Below, piece after piece: positions 1 through 10,510 of a stretch of DNA of 56,000 bases. How positions within the stretch are numbered: position 1 is the first letter of the stretch; every line of letters begins with the position of its first letter. The position numbers and the translations under genes were made by a program. The notes below the pieces were generated by a model. That model was not told the origin of the DNA and did not search any database. It saw only the letters and a list, made by a program, of their open reading frames with translations. The DNA comes from Adiantum capillus-veneris (taxonomy: Eukaryota; Streptophyta; Polypodiopsida; Polypodiales; Pteridaceae), in NCBI GenBank assembly GCA_014529385.2, contig CM043947.1, forward strand, positions 122,803,391-122,859,390, read 5' to 3'.

Positions 1-638
1 GGCTCATTGCTCCATTGCTTTCCTGCATAATTCACGTCTATCGGACTCGCTACCTATCGAGCTGCTGCCCGTGATGCTGAGATCTGCTTGTGATTCCAAT
101 AGTGCTGCCCAATTGTGTGTGTGTGTGATTCTTGCAAAGCTATCCACCTTGCCCTCCTATGCTTAATCTGCTGTAGATTCCCCCCAAGCTATACACAACA
201 CCAAGCAAGTGCTCTCGGCTACCTTGCTTTGCCCGGTAATTCCCACTTCTAAGACTGCCCACTTTCCCCGACTCTTGCTTGATCTCGACCTGCTCTGCTC
301 ACAAGCAATTCCACTTTCTCAAAAATTGCCCCTAATTGGCTTGGTTTCAAGCTCTTGGCTTATTTGCTGTTGTCGATTCACTAGCCAAGAAACTCGGTGC
401 TGCCTGGATGGTCTAAGCCTTTTTCGACTGCAATGCTTGCTTCTGGTTTTAATTCCTTGGCTGTGTTCCCTTGCTACTCACGGGCCCGGGGGATTCACTG
501 TGTTTTTCCATACGATACCATGTGAGTGTACAAGAGGTGGTTTTTGGATTTTTTACATAAGCGTATACAATAGGGGTAGCCCCTCATTATTTCATACTCA
601 TATCGTATACATAAGGGAGGGGGGGCTACATAAAACTA
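1..638. other. No gene recognised
   Basis: A plus-strand frame is open from 209 to 697, but its product is rich in Leu, Ser and Cys, has no domain I recognise and no intron-like or family context, so I treat it as chance. A short TG run lies near 115-128. Nothing else stands out. Confidence 0.5.
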
Positions 639-1034
639 CGTCATTAGAAGGGTTGGCTTTCACATTTCCCTTCAAAAACAAAATTCAAAGTATATGAGAT
701 CTTGGTGATAGACCATGGTTTAAAGTTTTATGATACTTTTTATTTGCTTAATGACATGTGAACTTAATTTGAAGTTTGACCATGGTCGTGGACCCCAGCG
801 ATAGTTTTTGCCACCCTTCTGCCCTTCAAATGGCTCTCAACTTTATGTAGGAAGGGTTGACTCGTGACGAACCTGCATTTGACGGGATCAATTTGAAGTT
901 TCCTTTCAATCGTGAAGGAAGAAAATTTGTGTGATCCGTCATTAGAAGGGTTGGGCTTCAAATTGCCCTTCAAATATCGAACTCAAAGTTTACGAGATCT
1001 TTAGTGATGGACCATGGTTTATAGTATTATGATA
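639..1034 (+). repeat. Pair of ~97-bp direct repeats, 298 bp apart
   Basis: The block 639-735 recurs at 937-1034 with scattered substitutions. Both copies start with cgtcattagaagggttgg, contain a 'gatcttNgtgat(a/g)gaccatggttta' core, and end in 'attatgata' or 'ttttatgata'. The spacer has further diverged copies of 'aatttgaagttt'. This is a short tandem or a decayed element with a 298-bp period; no terminal inverted repeats or coding capacity are seen. Confidence 0.75.
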
Positions 1035-1411
1035 ATTTATAGGGAAACTGCCAAAATACCCCTCTTATTTGTGGAAATTCCCAAAATACCCCCAGTAGTT
1101 TGTCATCAATTCCCAAAATTCCATTTAAATTTTCCAAAATTCCCAACATACGTCTGGTTGTGAAATTAAATTTCTCCAAAGATTAAAATTTTTGTAGCTT
1201 TTCGTACTTGAAGACTCATTGCTTATCAATATAAGATGCTAAATCCAAATTTTGAGTTGATTATGCAGGCTTTGGAGACTATGATTGAAAGAATCACAGA
1301 GATTATGATTATGATTGAACGAATCACAGAGAGCATGATGATTGCAGAGATAGATACAATGGATACCTTGGCAGTGATAATGATGATGAACGCAGAGACG
1401 GGGTAAAGAGG
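1035..1411. other. Intergenic; CCAAAAT(A/T)CCC-rich tract, possible helicase 5' remnant
   Basis: From 1050 to 1150 the motif 'cccaaaataccc' recurs with variation every 25-30 bases. From about 1261 to 1410 the plus strand, in the frame leading into the downstream helicase relic, is rich in Arg, Asp, His and Tyr codons (RDYDYD-like), with stops. This could be the charged N-terminal part of the helicase, but the composition alone does not prove it. Confidence 0.35.
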
Positions 1412-1976
1412 GATTGAGATCGTAATCTTCCATGGAAAAATCCCATGCCAAAATTAGGGGAGTGGTACTAATCACTCAAGAACTTTGTGGTGTAGGACTC
1501 TCTATGTACGACATGCTAGAGTGGAAGAAGGATGCACTTGGTAAGGAATCCACAATTGGCTAGCGGTCAAGCTATCAATATACAAGTAAAGACAAAGTCT
1601 CCCTATTTACAAGATAAAAAATGACTTGATTAGAGCAATCCATGAGATTGGATAATCTGGATTAGGGAAAACAACACATGTTACACAATATCTAATAGAA
1701 TCGGAAGGACACGCAAAAGGAAAGATTGGTTGCACACAACCTCAAAGAGTGGTTGGAATGTATGTAGCCAAGAGAGTTGCAAAAAAATGTGGCCGCGACT
1801 TGGTGATTATGTTGGTATGTGATAAGGTTATGATTGCACGTCGCCTAAGAGTTGTGCTTTGTCCTCTTTGGGATGTTGAAGCACCTAGTAAGGCAGAAAA
1901 AAATATTTTCTTCTTATTGTCACCTCAGCTACAGTTGATGCTCATACATTTTTTGGATACTTTTTTTATTGAATAA
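1412..1976 (+). pseudogene. Decayed DEAH-box RNA helicase (PRP22/DHX8 type)
   Basis: The family unwinds the spliceosome to release mRNA. Collinear pieces match PRP22/DHX8: an LPWKNPMP block (about 1424-1450), QELCGVGLS followed by an EWKKDALGK block (1474-1545), LPIYKIKNDLIRAIHE (about 1601-1648), a Walker A-like IG-stop-SGLGKTT (about 1649-1680), motif Ia-like [11 protein letters not shown] (about 1719-1752) and AKRVAKKCG, then a motif III-like [10 protein letters not shown] (about 1913-1945). Frame changes occur near 1470 and 1560, stops lie in frame (one in Walker A), the residues before Walker A are missing, and the DEAH box between motifs Ia and III is absent (only about 110 bases remain there). 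The missing tracts and lack of visible introns fit an old processed copy or a badly decayed segment; the family call is secure, the route is not. It is a dead gene fragment. Confidence 0.8.
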
Positions 1977-2125
1977 CGTAGCCTTTCAGGATTATGTATA
2001 ACTAGGATTTAAATTTGGAGGCCATTTTGGGCATCATTGGCATCTTAGGCATCAAATGAAGCTTAGGATGGTCCATAAAGGTGGGGGTAAGGTGTCATTA
2101 GACTCCCAGGTATAAGTACTAAGGT

Positions 2126-2193
2126 GTCACATATATACATACATACATATATATGTATGTATGTATGCATGTATGTGTGTGTATATGTATAAT
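2126..2193. repeat. TACA/TATG microsatellite with dyad symmetry
   Basis: A run of 'cata' and 'tatg' units forms an alternating purine-pyrimidine tract in which the left half is close to the reverse complement of the right half, so a cruciform or hairpin could form. A simple sequence; no function implied. Confidence 0.85.
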
Positions 2194-3279
2194 GTGAACT
2201 TGGTGTATAATCTATTTAGTATTATGTGTATATTCTCACTTATTAGTGGTGATGGGGCTCGGAGATGGAGCATTAAGTTTTGCATGCATGATGCATATTG
2301 CCCTATCGCCAATCGGAAAGCCATTGAGATTTGTGACTCGTAGAACACTCACTCTCAAGTTCTGGGTCATCTTCTTCTACGATGCTCGAACCCTTGCTCA
2401 GTCTTGCAGCTTGCTAGCGATCATCTCATGCACAGGCACTGTCGCACTGGTGACTACAACCCATCTTTGGCAAGCCCGAGTGTCGAATCCTACCTCTCTC
2501 ACAGAGTTGCAACTCGCGAGTCGCAGGTCTGTGTGTGTGTGTGTGTGTATGTGTGTGTTTCTTCGTTGCAACAAAGTTGATTTCTCTCCAATCAACAACA
2601 CATTGTCGTGCAGCTCCACTGCCATGAAGAGAAAAGAGAAGAGAAATGCAAGCTAAGCTTCTTTGAAGCCTACACATCAAGTGAGCAGTGATTAGGGCTT
2701 GATAACAGGCCAAGCTTAATGATTAATGTATGTCAGATGCGGCTTAAAAGGGCCAATAGATGCCTCAATAATGAAAAAAATGAGTATGCTTGTAGTGACC
2801 ACAGATGAGAGATTATGATCTAGAACTATAGTGCTTGAAGTGCTCTACCAGCCTATCTTTACGGCTCGTCGATTGGAGCCACGGTGAAGAAGTTATGGCA
2901 TTTTGAAGTTTAAGTCGATTGCAGATCCGTACGGATTGGGCAACTACAGCTGAGGTGACAAAAATGGAATGAATGCACCGGGCTGAAGTGCTCTCTTTGC
3001 GGAGCGCGTTGGTCATTTCAGATCAGTGATCAGAGTTACGATTGCCAAGATATGGGCCGTTAAAGATTCACCGGGGGCTGGTTCCGTGCCAGTCTTAGTC
3101 CGCTCGATCGGAGTGCCACATCTGGGAGTTTTTGGGGTTCAACAGGCTGCTCTAGAATACAATGCAATTAAAACTTTCAATAAGTGCTTAAGGAGAATTG
3201 TGTTTGAAATATCATCTCTTGGAATGCAATGATTACGGTATAAACCCAACAGAGGCAGGTTCAAGAAATTGGTTATTCT
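2194..3279. other. No gene recognised; TG microsatellite at ~2527-2557
   Basis: Open frames here (for example 2246-2656 plus) are short and unlike any family I know; the longest crosses the TG run, which explains its openness. The block 2820-3200 is GC-richer than its neighbours and has no stop-poor frame above about 70 codons. Possibly remains of an old retroelement, but no motif supports that. Confidence 0.45.
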
Positions 3280-3520
3280 GAGCAGATTGAAAAGCAATCA
3301 CTTATACTTGCATCTAAATGGCTGTGGCAATGTCCGCAACACTGAAAGGGGCAACAAAAACTCACAATGATAATGTTAGTCGGTGGCTATTGTGGAGAAA
3401 TTTGTTGAGCTACTATTGTGGAGAAATTTGTTGAGCTAGGTGATGCTTTGCCCAATATGTGTACTGAATGTGGCGCCTTTACGAAAGCATGATATGCATG
3501 TCAAATGTGGTGCCCTCCAC
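3280..3520 (+). pseudogene. PPR-protein relic
   Basis: PPR proteins are organelle RNA-binding proteins made of 35-residue helical repeats. In plus frames one reads LNGCGNVRNTERGNK (about 3310-3355), resembling the 'LKxCGNxxxxxxGKxxH' part of a PLS-class repeat, and, after a frame change, a DALPNMCTECGAFTKA block (about 3443-3490), resembling 'LxxMYAKCGxxxxA'. Between them a 26-bp piece is duplicated in tandem (3387-3412 and 3413-3438). Stops and frame changes rule out function. Related but better preserved PPR relics lie at 26030-26415 and 50347-51165. Confidence 0.6.
3387..3438 (+). repeat. Exact 26-bp tandem duplication
   Basis: Two perfect copies of a 26-base unit that starts ctattgtggagaaatttg lie head to tail inside the PPR relic. 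26 is not a multiple of three, so the duplication itself breaks the frame. Confidence 0.95.
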
Positions 3521-3873
3521 TATGAAGCTGTGTCTGGCCAAGGAAAAGGGGCCACCCTCCCTTAACATCATAAGGTGAGGCCACCCAATGTCCAAGGGCA
3601 GCCAAGGAATGGGGCCGCTCACTTTCTAAAACTAAAGGGTAAGTGCGAATGAGGGGGAGCCAAGGGAAAAAAGAAAACGCATGGTGGGCAGACAGAGGAG
3701 GAGCGCATGTGCAGAGATTTGCTGGGAGTGTCTTGTAGAAAGCTAAAATGCCGGTGAGCATGAAGCGAGAATTGGCCAGCATGGCAAGGTGACCCCCTTC
3801 GGCATCACTTCTGGCAAATTTCGTCAAGCTCTGAAGTGAAGCTGCCACATCATTAAAGCGTATTCATGCGCCA
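3521..3873. other. No gene recognised
   Basis: The minus strand is open from 3848 to 3501 (115 codons), but the product has no recognisable motif. No repeats apart from the palindrome that follows. Confidence 0.4.
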
Positions 3874-3899
3874 CATCAGTCACGGCGCCGTGACTGATG
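3874..3899. repeat. Perfect 26-bp palindrome
   Basis: Two 13-base arms (CATCAGTCACGGC and its exact reverse complement) meet with no spacer. It lies about 230 bases before the long CT run. It is not at the end of any element I can define, and it is followed by no T-run, so a terminator role is not supported. Confidence 0.95.
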
Positions 3900-4131
3900 G
3901 GCTTAGGAAATTATAGCAAGGGAGGATTAGGGTTATCAACAAAGGTCAGAGGGAGGAGGTAACGAGGATTTCAGGGAGGAAGTAATGAGGATTGCAAGGA
4001 GGGTAAGCTTGGGGAAGTGAGGGCTCGGAGCAAGAAAAGCTCCCTCTCTCTCTCGCTTTGGTCCTCGAGGCAAGCAAGGCTTTCTCTCCCTCTCGAGCTT
4101 GAATGAAGCAAGCAAAGAAAAGCTTTCTCTT

Positions 4132-5117
<986 letters not shown>

Positions 5118-5133
5118 TGGTGAACCCGACACG
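5118..5133 (+). other. Primer-binding-site-like tract of element A
   Basis: TGGTGAACCCGACACG begins with TGG, as sites paired with a tRNA CCA end do, and lies 26 bases before the first gag codon. The matching tRNA cannot be named without a tRNA comparison. Confidence 0.4.
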
Positions 5134-5158
5134 AAACAAGCCAGGGTGGGAGGTAAAG

Positions 5159-7106
5159 ATGGAGAATTTAGAGCAGATGATGAAAATGATTGCAGAATTA
5201 AGTGCGAACAGTTTTGATGATAAGTCAACAGTTCTCGATTTTTCGAAGATGCTTCAATTGGTTCAAGGGTCTCTGCTTGAAATAGAGACCGTAAAGAAGA
5301 AAAATCAAATGGATGAAGCTTTGGATGCAGCTTTAGATGCAGTATACGACGAGAGACGACTCTTTGATGGATACGATCCAAAGGGCTACCTAGAGTGCTA
5401 TGAGCTCGAGACCAAGGTAAGAGGGATACCAGAAGAGTTGATGATCAAATATTTTGAGCACTTAGTGAGTTCAGATGTGTAACATTTAATGGCCTAAAAT
5501 CTTATGTGTAGCGGAAATTAGCATGAACATAGTAGGCATTTCATTAGAATAGATTCCTAATGAGAATTACAAGAGTGCTTGGGTGGAGAGAGAGCAACAA
5601 AAAGCATAACACCTAGTTAGATAGCATCGACAATACTTTCAAAAGAGAGAGCAATTAAGCTATTGACAACAGTTGAGGACCGGATTTGCATGGAGCCGGT
5701 CCCCCCTCCAAAAGGCTTTGTATTATGGTTTCTCCCATCAAGAGAGACATTGTACAATACAATTCTTTGTGTTCCTTCAAGACTAACTAGTGCAATGAAG
5801 ATGGAAGCTTCATACACCAAGCAAAACACTTAATCAAACACAACTTGAATTATCCCCGTTCTCATACCCAAGACCTCACACACCTTCGAAGATGGTGAGA
5901 GCTAGCAGGGTATGAGAGTAGATTGAGAGGAAAAAGAAGTATCTTACGAGAAAGACGTACATCTCCTCACATAATCACTCATATTAGCATAGCTTAGCTT
6001 AGTAATTAGCTTGGTAGAGAAGATGAGCATGCATTGAAGCTTGGCTCTTGGTTGGATTTGCATCCACATGCCAAGAGAGTGTTGATGTAGGCTTCTATCT
6101 CACAAGCTTGGAGTAGGTGATGAGCTCTCCATTAAAGCTTGGGAGGAGATAGAGTATTCTTCCTTCACACATGGTCAAGTGTGAGTGTGTGTGTGTCAAT
6201 GCCAAGCAAAAATCAGCCCCCTCTCTCTCTTGGGCGAGCCCTAGCTGCTAAATAGGTCTGGCTTTTGCCTCATTGGACCTCCCCAGGTCAAGCCAATAGG
6301 AATTAAGCAGCATAAGTGATAGCCTTCTGACATGTGTCCCCCTTTCCCCTTTTGTGAGAGCTTTAGGTAATTAAATAATTAAACTAAACTCTCATTGGAC
6401 CCCTTTGCCTCCTGGCCAATAGGAATCAGGCAAGCCATGGGGCTCCTGAATGCTCATTGGACCCCTTGGGAGACTGCCCAATAGTCTTCTAGGAGACTTA
6501 ATTCTCATTGGTTTCTTTTATTAAATGTTTTTAAATTAATTAAACTAGATTTACTCTAGCTTAATTCTCATTGGTCCACTTCAAGGGTCTTCCAATAGGA
6601 ATTGGGCACACCTTGTGGGCATCTGGCCTAGGGAGCTGACATGTGTCCCTCATTCCCTTTGTGTAAAGGGAGCCTGTGTGTGTGTGTGTGTGGCTTTCTC
6701 TCTCATCCCCTAGCTTTGGGGCTCGCCCCCTCCCATGTAGGGATGTAAAAAGACTTTTAGGGTACACACTAAGCATCCAATTTTCCCTAGGGTTGACCTT
6801 TGGACACAACCTTTGAATTTTGGAACCTTAGCATTTTGGAAGTCTTAATGGGCTGAACCTTAGGGTCTTTTTGGCCCATTGTTTCACATGGCTCTTTTGC
6901 AGATGGCCCCCCCTTTGGATCCCTATTTTCCCTCCTTTGGATCCCTACTGTGGCCGGTCTGCTAGCTTAACCAATATTCTAGCTTTTTCTCCCTTGGCAC
7001 TTCCCCACATTAAATGATCAGTTTAATATGAGAAAATCATTTAGGAGAATTAGATATTGATTATTATGACAAGATGTGAAGGAGCAGATTCAAGAAGTTA
7101 CCAAGT
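5159..7106 (+). pseudogene. Gypsy element A, gag N-terminal region, split by a solo LTR
   Basis: The reading frame from the ATG at 5159 is open to 5477 and is then cut by a solo LTR. It resumes after the duplicated AGATG at 7072-7076, runs about ten codons and stops near 7105. The protein is acidic, with a YDERRLFDGYDPKGYLECYE block followed by GIPEELMIKYF, similar in layout to Ty3/gypsy gag N-termini (FxGxDPxxYLxxYExxxxxxGxxxxxxxxxF). An in-frame ATG exists upstream at 5117 within the primer-like tract, so 5159 is the more likely start. No capsid C-terminus, zinc knuckle or pol follows; after 7107 the sequence is unrelated. This is the oldest retroelement layer in this part. Confidence 0.6.
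5478..7071 (-). mobile_element. Solo LTR (1594 bp) of the chromovirus C family
   Basis: On the minus strand it begins TGTCATAATAATC and ends AATGTTACA, i.e. TG...CA. It is the reverse complement of a diverged relative of the LTR at 19230-20850 over its whole length. It is flanked by a 5-bp duplication, AGATG (5473-5477 and 7072-7076), typical of LTR-element insertion. No internal region follows on either side, so it is a solo LTR, normally the product of recombination between the two LTRs of a full copy. A TG run lies at about 6674-6692. Confidence 0.92.
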
Positions 7107-7440
7107 GCTGACACACTGCTTGGTTTGCAAAACACGTTCCTCTCTCATCACCTCTGCAACAAACGGAGCAAGTGCAAAGGTGACCTTTCCTGTGGTGCCC
7201 GAACTTGTTCTGCCGCATTTGATTAAGGGCCTCTTTGAAATAGAGCATCTGCACATGAACCACACAAAAACAAATATTTATGTCCTTCAACTTCCGTACA
7301 AAGTATGGCTTTAATGCCTCAAAGCATCTAAGAGACACCACCACTATTGGGTTTAGGGTTCTTGAATCTTTGGTACAGCTCAACCTATGGCACAAAAACA
7401 AAACGATTCAAAAAAAAAACCAACTTCATGGTACCATAGA
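7107..7440. other. Unassigned; left flank of minisatellite
   Basis: No gene motif. At 7223-7240 the sequence TTAAGGGCCTCTTTG resembles the end of a plant PIF/Harbinger-like or similar element; a loosely matching inverted partner occurs at 8801-8823 beyond the minisatellite. Confidence 0.3.
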
Positions 7441-8760
7441 TTTGGTACTGTCGGTAGGCTTTGGTACTATCAGAAGTGTGGGGTACCCTGTAAATAGACT
7501 TTGGTCCTATAGTGGTAGGCTTTCATACTCTACAGATAGGATCTGGTACTCTTCAGAGAGGATTTGGTACTCTACAGATAGTCTTTGGTGGTATCCGATG
7601 AGTTTGGTACTCTACATATAGGCTTTGGTACTATCAAAAGTGTGGGGTACCTTGTAAATAGACTTTGGTCCTATAGTGGTAGGATTTGGTACTCTACAGA
7701 TAGGATCTGGTACTCTTCAGAGAGGATTTGGTACTCTACAAATAGTCTTTGGTGGTATCCGATGAGTTTGGTACTCTATAAATAGACCTTGGTTCTCTAT
7801 ACATAGGCATTGCTACTGGATAAATAGGTTTTGGTACTCTGTCGAGAGGGTTTGAAACTCTATGGATAGGCTTTGGCACTCGATCGCTAGGATTTTGTAC
7901 TCGATATACCGGATTTGGTACTCTACAGATCTGAGTTGGTACTCCATAGATAGGCTTTGGTACTCGATATACCGGATTTGGTACTCTACATATGTGCTTT
8001 GGTACTCCATAGATAGCCTGTGGTACTTGATAGACAGTATTTGATACTCTACATATAGGCTTTGGTACTATCAAAAGTGTGGGGTACCCTGTAAATAGAC
8101 TTTGGTCCTATAGTGATAGGCTTTGGTACTCTACAGATAGGATTTGGTACTCTACAAAGAATATTTGGTACTCTACAGATAGTCGTTGGTGGTATCCGAT
8201 GAGTTTGGTACTGTGTAAATAGATTTTGGTTCTCTATACATAGGCATTGGTACTGGATAAATAGGTATTGGTACTCTATCAAGAGGGTTTGAAACTCTAT
8301 GGATAGGCTTTGGTACTCGATAGCTAGGATTTTGTACTCGATATACCGGATTTGGTACTCTACAGATCTGCTTTGGTACTCCATACATAGGCTTTGGTAC
8401 TCGATACACCGGATTTGTTACTCTATAGATGTGCTTTGGTACTCCATAGATAGCCTTTGGTACTCGATAGACAAGATCTGGTACTCTACATATAGGCTTT
8501 CGTACTATCAGAAGTGTGGGGTACCCTGTAAATAGATCCTGGTCCTATAGTGATAGGCTTTGGTACTCTACATCTAGAGGCTTTGGTGGTATCTGTTGAG
8601 TTTCGTACTCTGCAAATTGACTTTGGTTCTCTATACATAGGCATTGGCACTGGATAATTAGGTTTTGGTACTCTATAGAGAGGGTTTTAAAGTCTATGGA
8701 TAGGCTTTGGCACTCGATAGCTAGGATTTGGTACTTTATAGATATTCTTTGGTAATGTAA
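7441..8760 (+). repeat. Minisatellite: 21-bp units in a 437-bp higher-order period
   Basis: The basic unit is tggtactctacagataggat(c/t) with variants. A marker block 'tggtactatcagaagtgtgg' or 'tggtactatcaaaagtgtgg' (a diverged form at the last site) starts at 7462, 7626, 8063 and 8500. The two complete higher-order copies are each 437 bp; the first is 164 bp, shorter by 273 bases, exactly 13 units of 21. Because 21 is a multiple of three, both strands show long repetitive frames (a WYSxDRI-like heptad on plus, a YRVPxPI-like heptad on minus), but none has a start, flank or composition that argues for a gene. Confidence 0.92.
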
Positions 8761-9222
8761 ACACCCTCTGCCGTACAACAGACTACCGAATTTGGTACTG
8801 TCTGGACCAAATAAGCCTTAAGTAGCACCAAACAAGATGTACAATTACTAGAAGTTGTTGGTACCTGAGATTCGTCGAGTAGATGTATAGGATGTTTGAC
8901 GACACTTTTTCTTCCAATTCTCATCTTGCATATTTCTTTCTTGTTGGGTGAAACTCTGCTCTCTGATGTCCAAAAGGCTCCCAACCGTAACCCCACCCCC
9001 TGGCCCCTCCGTCACCCCCCACCTCTTCTTAGGATTGTATGCTTCTAAAGTTAAAAAAATGTCCACTTAAAAAAAGAAGTTTATTTGCCCTCCCCAATTC
9101 CAAAAAAATGCCCATGGTTTTTACACACAAGAATCACCAAGCATATGTTGTGTCAAGGACACTCCTTTTTGTACCACCAAACCATGCTTTGACCCGAATA
9201 GAGAAACTCGTTCTCTACCGCA
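8761..9222 (-). other. Sequence downstream of gag B; no pol found
   Basis: On the minus strand this follows the gag frame of element B. No protease, RT or integrase motif is seen in any frame. It may be part of a short non-autonomous element or the remains of an element cut off by the minisatellite. Confidence 0.35.
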
Positions 9223-10407
9223 TCATCCTCGCCTTCTTCTAAAGGTGACTGTTCTATTCCTCCTGGAATAACTTTTCACCTGCTGCACCACCATGGCACA
9301 TTCCATAGCTACCTTCACCAACATGGCCATTAGCATGGGACTGCACACCAGCTTTACCTGCACACTATTCCCTGTAGGCCGTGACTGCTCCATCTGATCT
9401 CCACTAGGCATCTCGGCTTGCACTTCATGCTGCTCCTTGCACATATTCACTGCTTCTCCACTCACATGTAAGAGGTCAAACTCATCATGCCTGGATTGAG
9501 ACATCTCGGTCTTCCAACTAGTGTCTGCATCCATAGAACTACTGCCACTCGACTCAATCTCTTCCTCTGTTTCTAGCTCAGGAATCTCCTCTAGCTTTAC
9601 TGCTTTGACCTCATCTACAAACCGCTCTCTTTGGCCTTTACCACACTCCAATAGAGCTTCTACAACCGCATTCGAACTTGGCAGCACCTCGTTTGTCCCC
9701 TCTAGAACCACCCCCACATCCTCTACAATTGGAACCACTCTAGCCGAGATCTTCGGCATAGGAACCACTCTGTCTCTTTGTAGCCAAAGAACACTGGGTT
9801 CTTCTTGCACTTGCACTTCTCTTTGTAACATCTGTGGCTTAGCTACCGCCGCATCACACTGCCTTGCCATCACAACGCCTGACAAATCCTGTCTAGCTTC
9901 ATGCTTCTTCAAAATCTTTTTGGTTGGTCCTTTTGCTAAAGCTACCGCCTCTTCATAGGACACTGGGCCATCTACCTGAGCCACATTATCTTGCACTTTC
10001 TCATGCAGGCAATCCATGAATTTACTCAACTTCAGAAAATTGGCATTTTTTGTAGCAGTGACCTTGATTAATTTCCCCCATAGGGCTTCAAAATCCCACT
10101 CGAACGCTTGAAAATCACCCTCCAGGCTTTGCTTCAAACCGTCCAGCTTTTGCTTTACTTCATCCATCTGCACATCCACAACAAATCTGCTTCAAAAAGC
10201 TGCCTCCATTTGTTTGCAATCTGCCTTTTCTTCTTCACCAAGGCTATTGAACCATAGCCTCGCTTTACCATGAACCAGGAGTGGAAACACTTGTACCACA
10301 CCATCTTCTCTCGATAAACCGCTTTCCAACACGAACAATCCATAGACTTGAAGCCAAGTTTTTGCATCTTCAACCCCAGTGAAAATGGGAAATCCCGCCT
10401 AAGCCAT
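9223..10407 (-). pseudogene. Gypsy element B, gag (broken)
   Basis: The minus-strand frame starts at an ATG at 10405-10407 and carries stops at codon 3 and again about 10200, but otherwise reads as a Ty3/gypsy gag: FPIFTGVEDAKTWLQVYGLF, then LLVHGKARLWFNSLGEEEK (the FPxLLxGxAxxWFxSL pattern of the retrotransposon gag domain), then, after the stop, an uninterrupted stretch from 10179 to 9223. That stretch has a coiled-coil-like start (MDEVKQKLDGLKQSL), a KLSKFMDCLHEKVQDNV block and a YEEAVALAK block typical of the gag C-terminal domain, then an acidic Ser/Glu-rich tail and a short basic end (SYSRRNRTVTFRRRRG). No CCHC knuckle is visible. It faces opposite to chromovirus C. Confidence 0.72.
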
Positions 10408-10491
10408 CACTAGTAGCACCAGCTCTTCAAAAGCTGCACCTTTGGCATCACCAAAATCACCACTTCAACTTCAACTAGAAGCATCAGTACG

Positions 10492-10510
10492 CTCCTCTGT
10501 GGGGGCACCA
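10492..10510 (-). other. Primer-site-like tract of element B
   Basis: On the minus strand: TGGTGCCCCCACAGAGGAG, differing at one position from the tract next to the LTR of element E (32916-32934). It lies upstream of gag B, where a primer-binding site should be. The shared tract says B and E belong to related lineages. Confidence 0.55.

Noticed and set aside
209-697. 162-codon frame at the left edge
   Set aside because: Leu/Ser/Cys-rich, no domain, overlaps a direct repeat at the 3' end.
7441-8760. CRISPR-like array
   Set aside because: The units are direct repeats without unique spacers, in a plant genome; a minisatellite explains it.
7280-8778. Series of 60-110 codon frames on both strands in the minisatellite
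   Set aside because: Products are pure heptad repeats set by the 21-bp period, with stops spread through the arrays and no conserved start.
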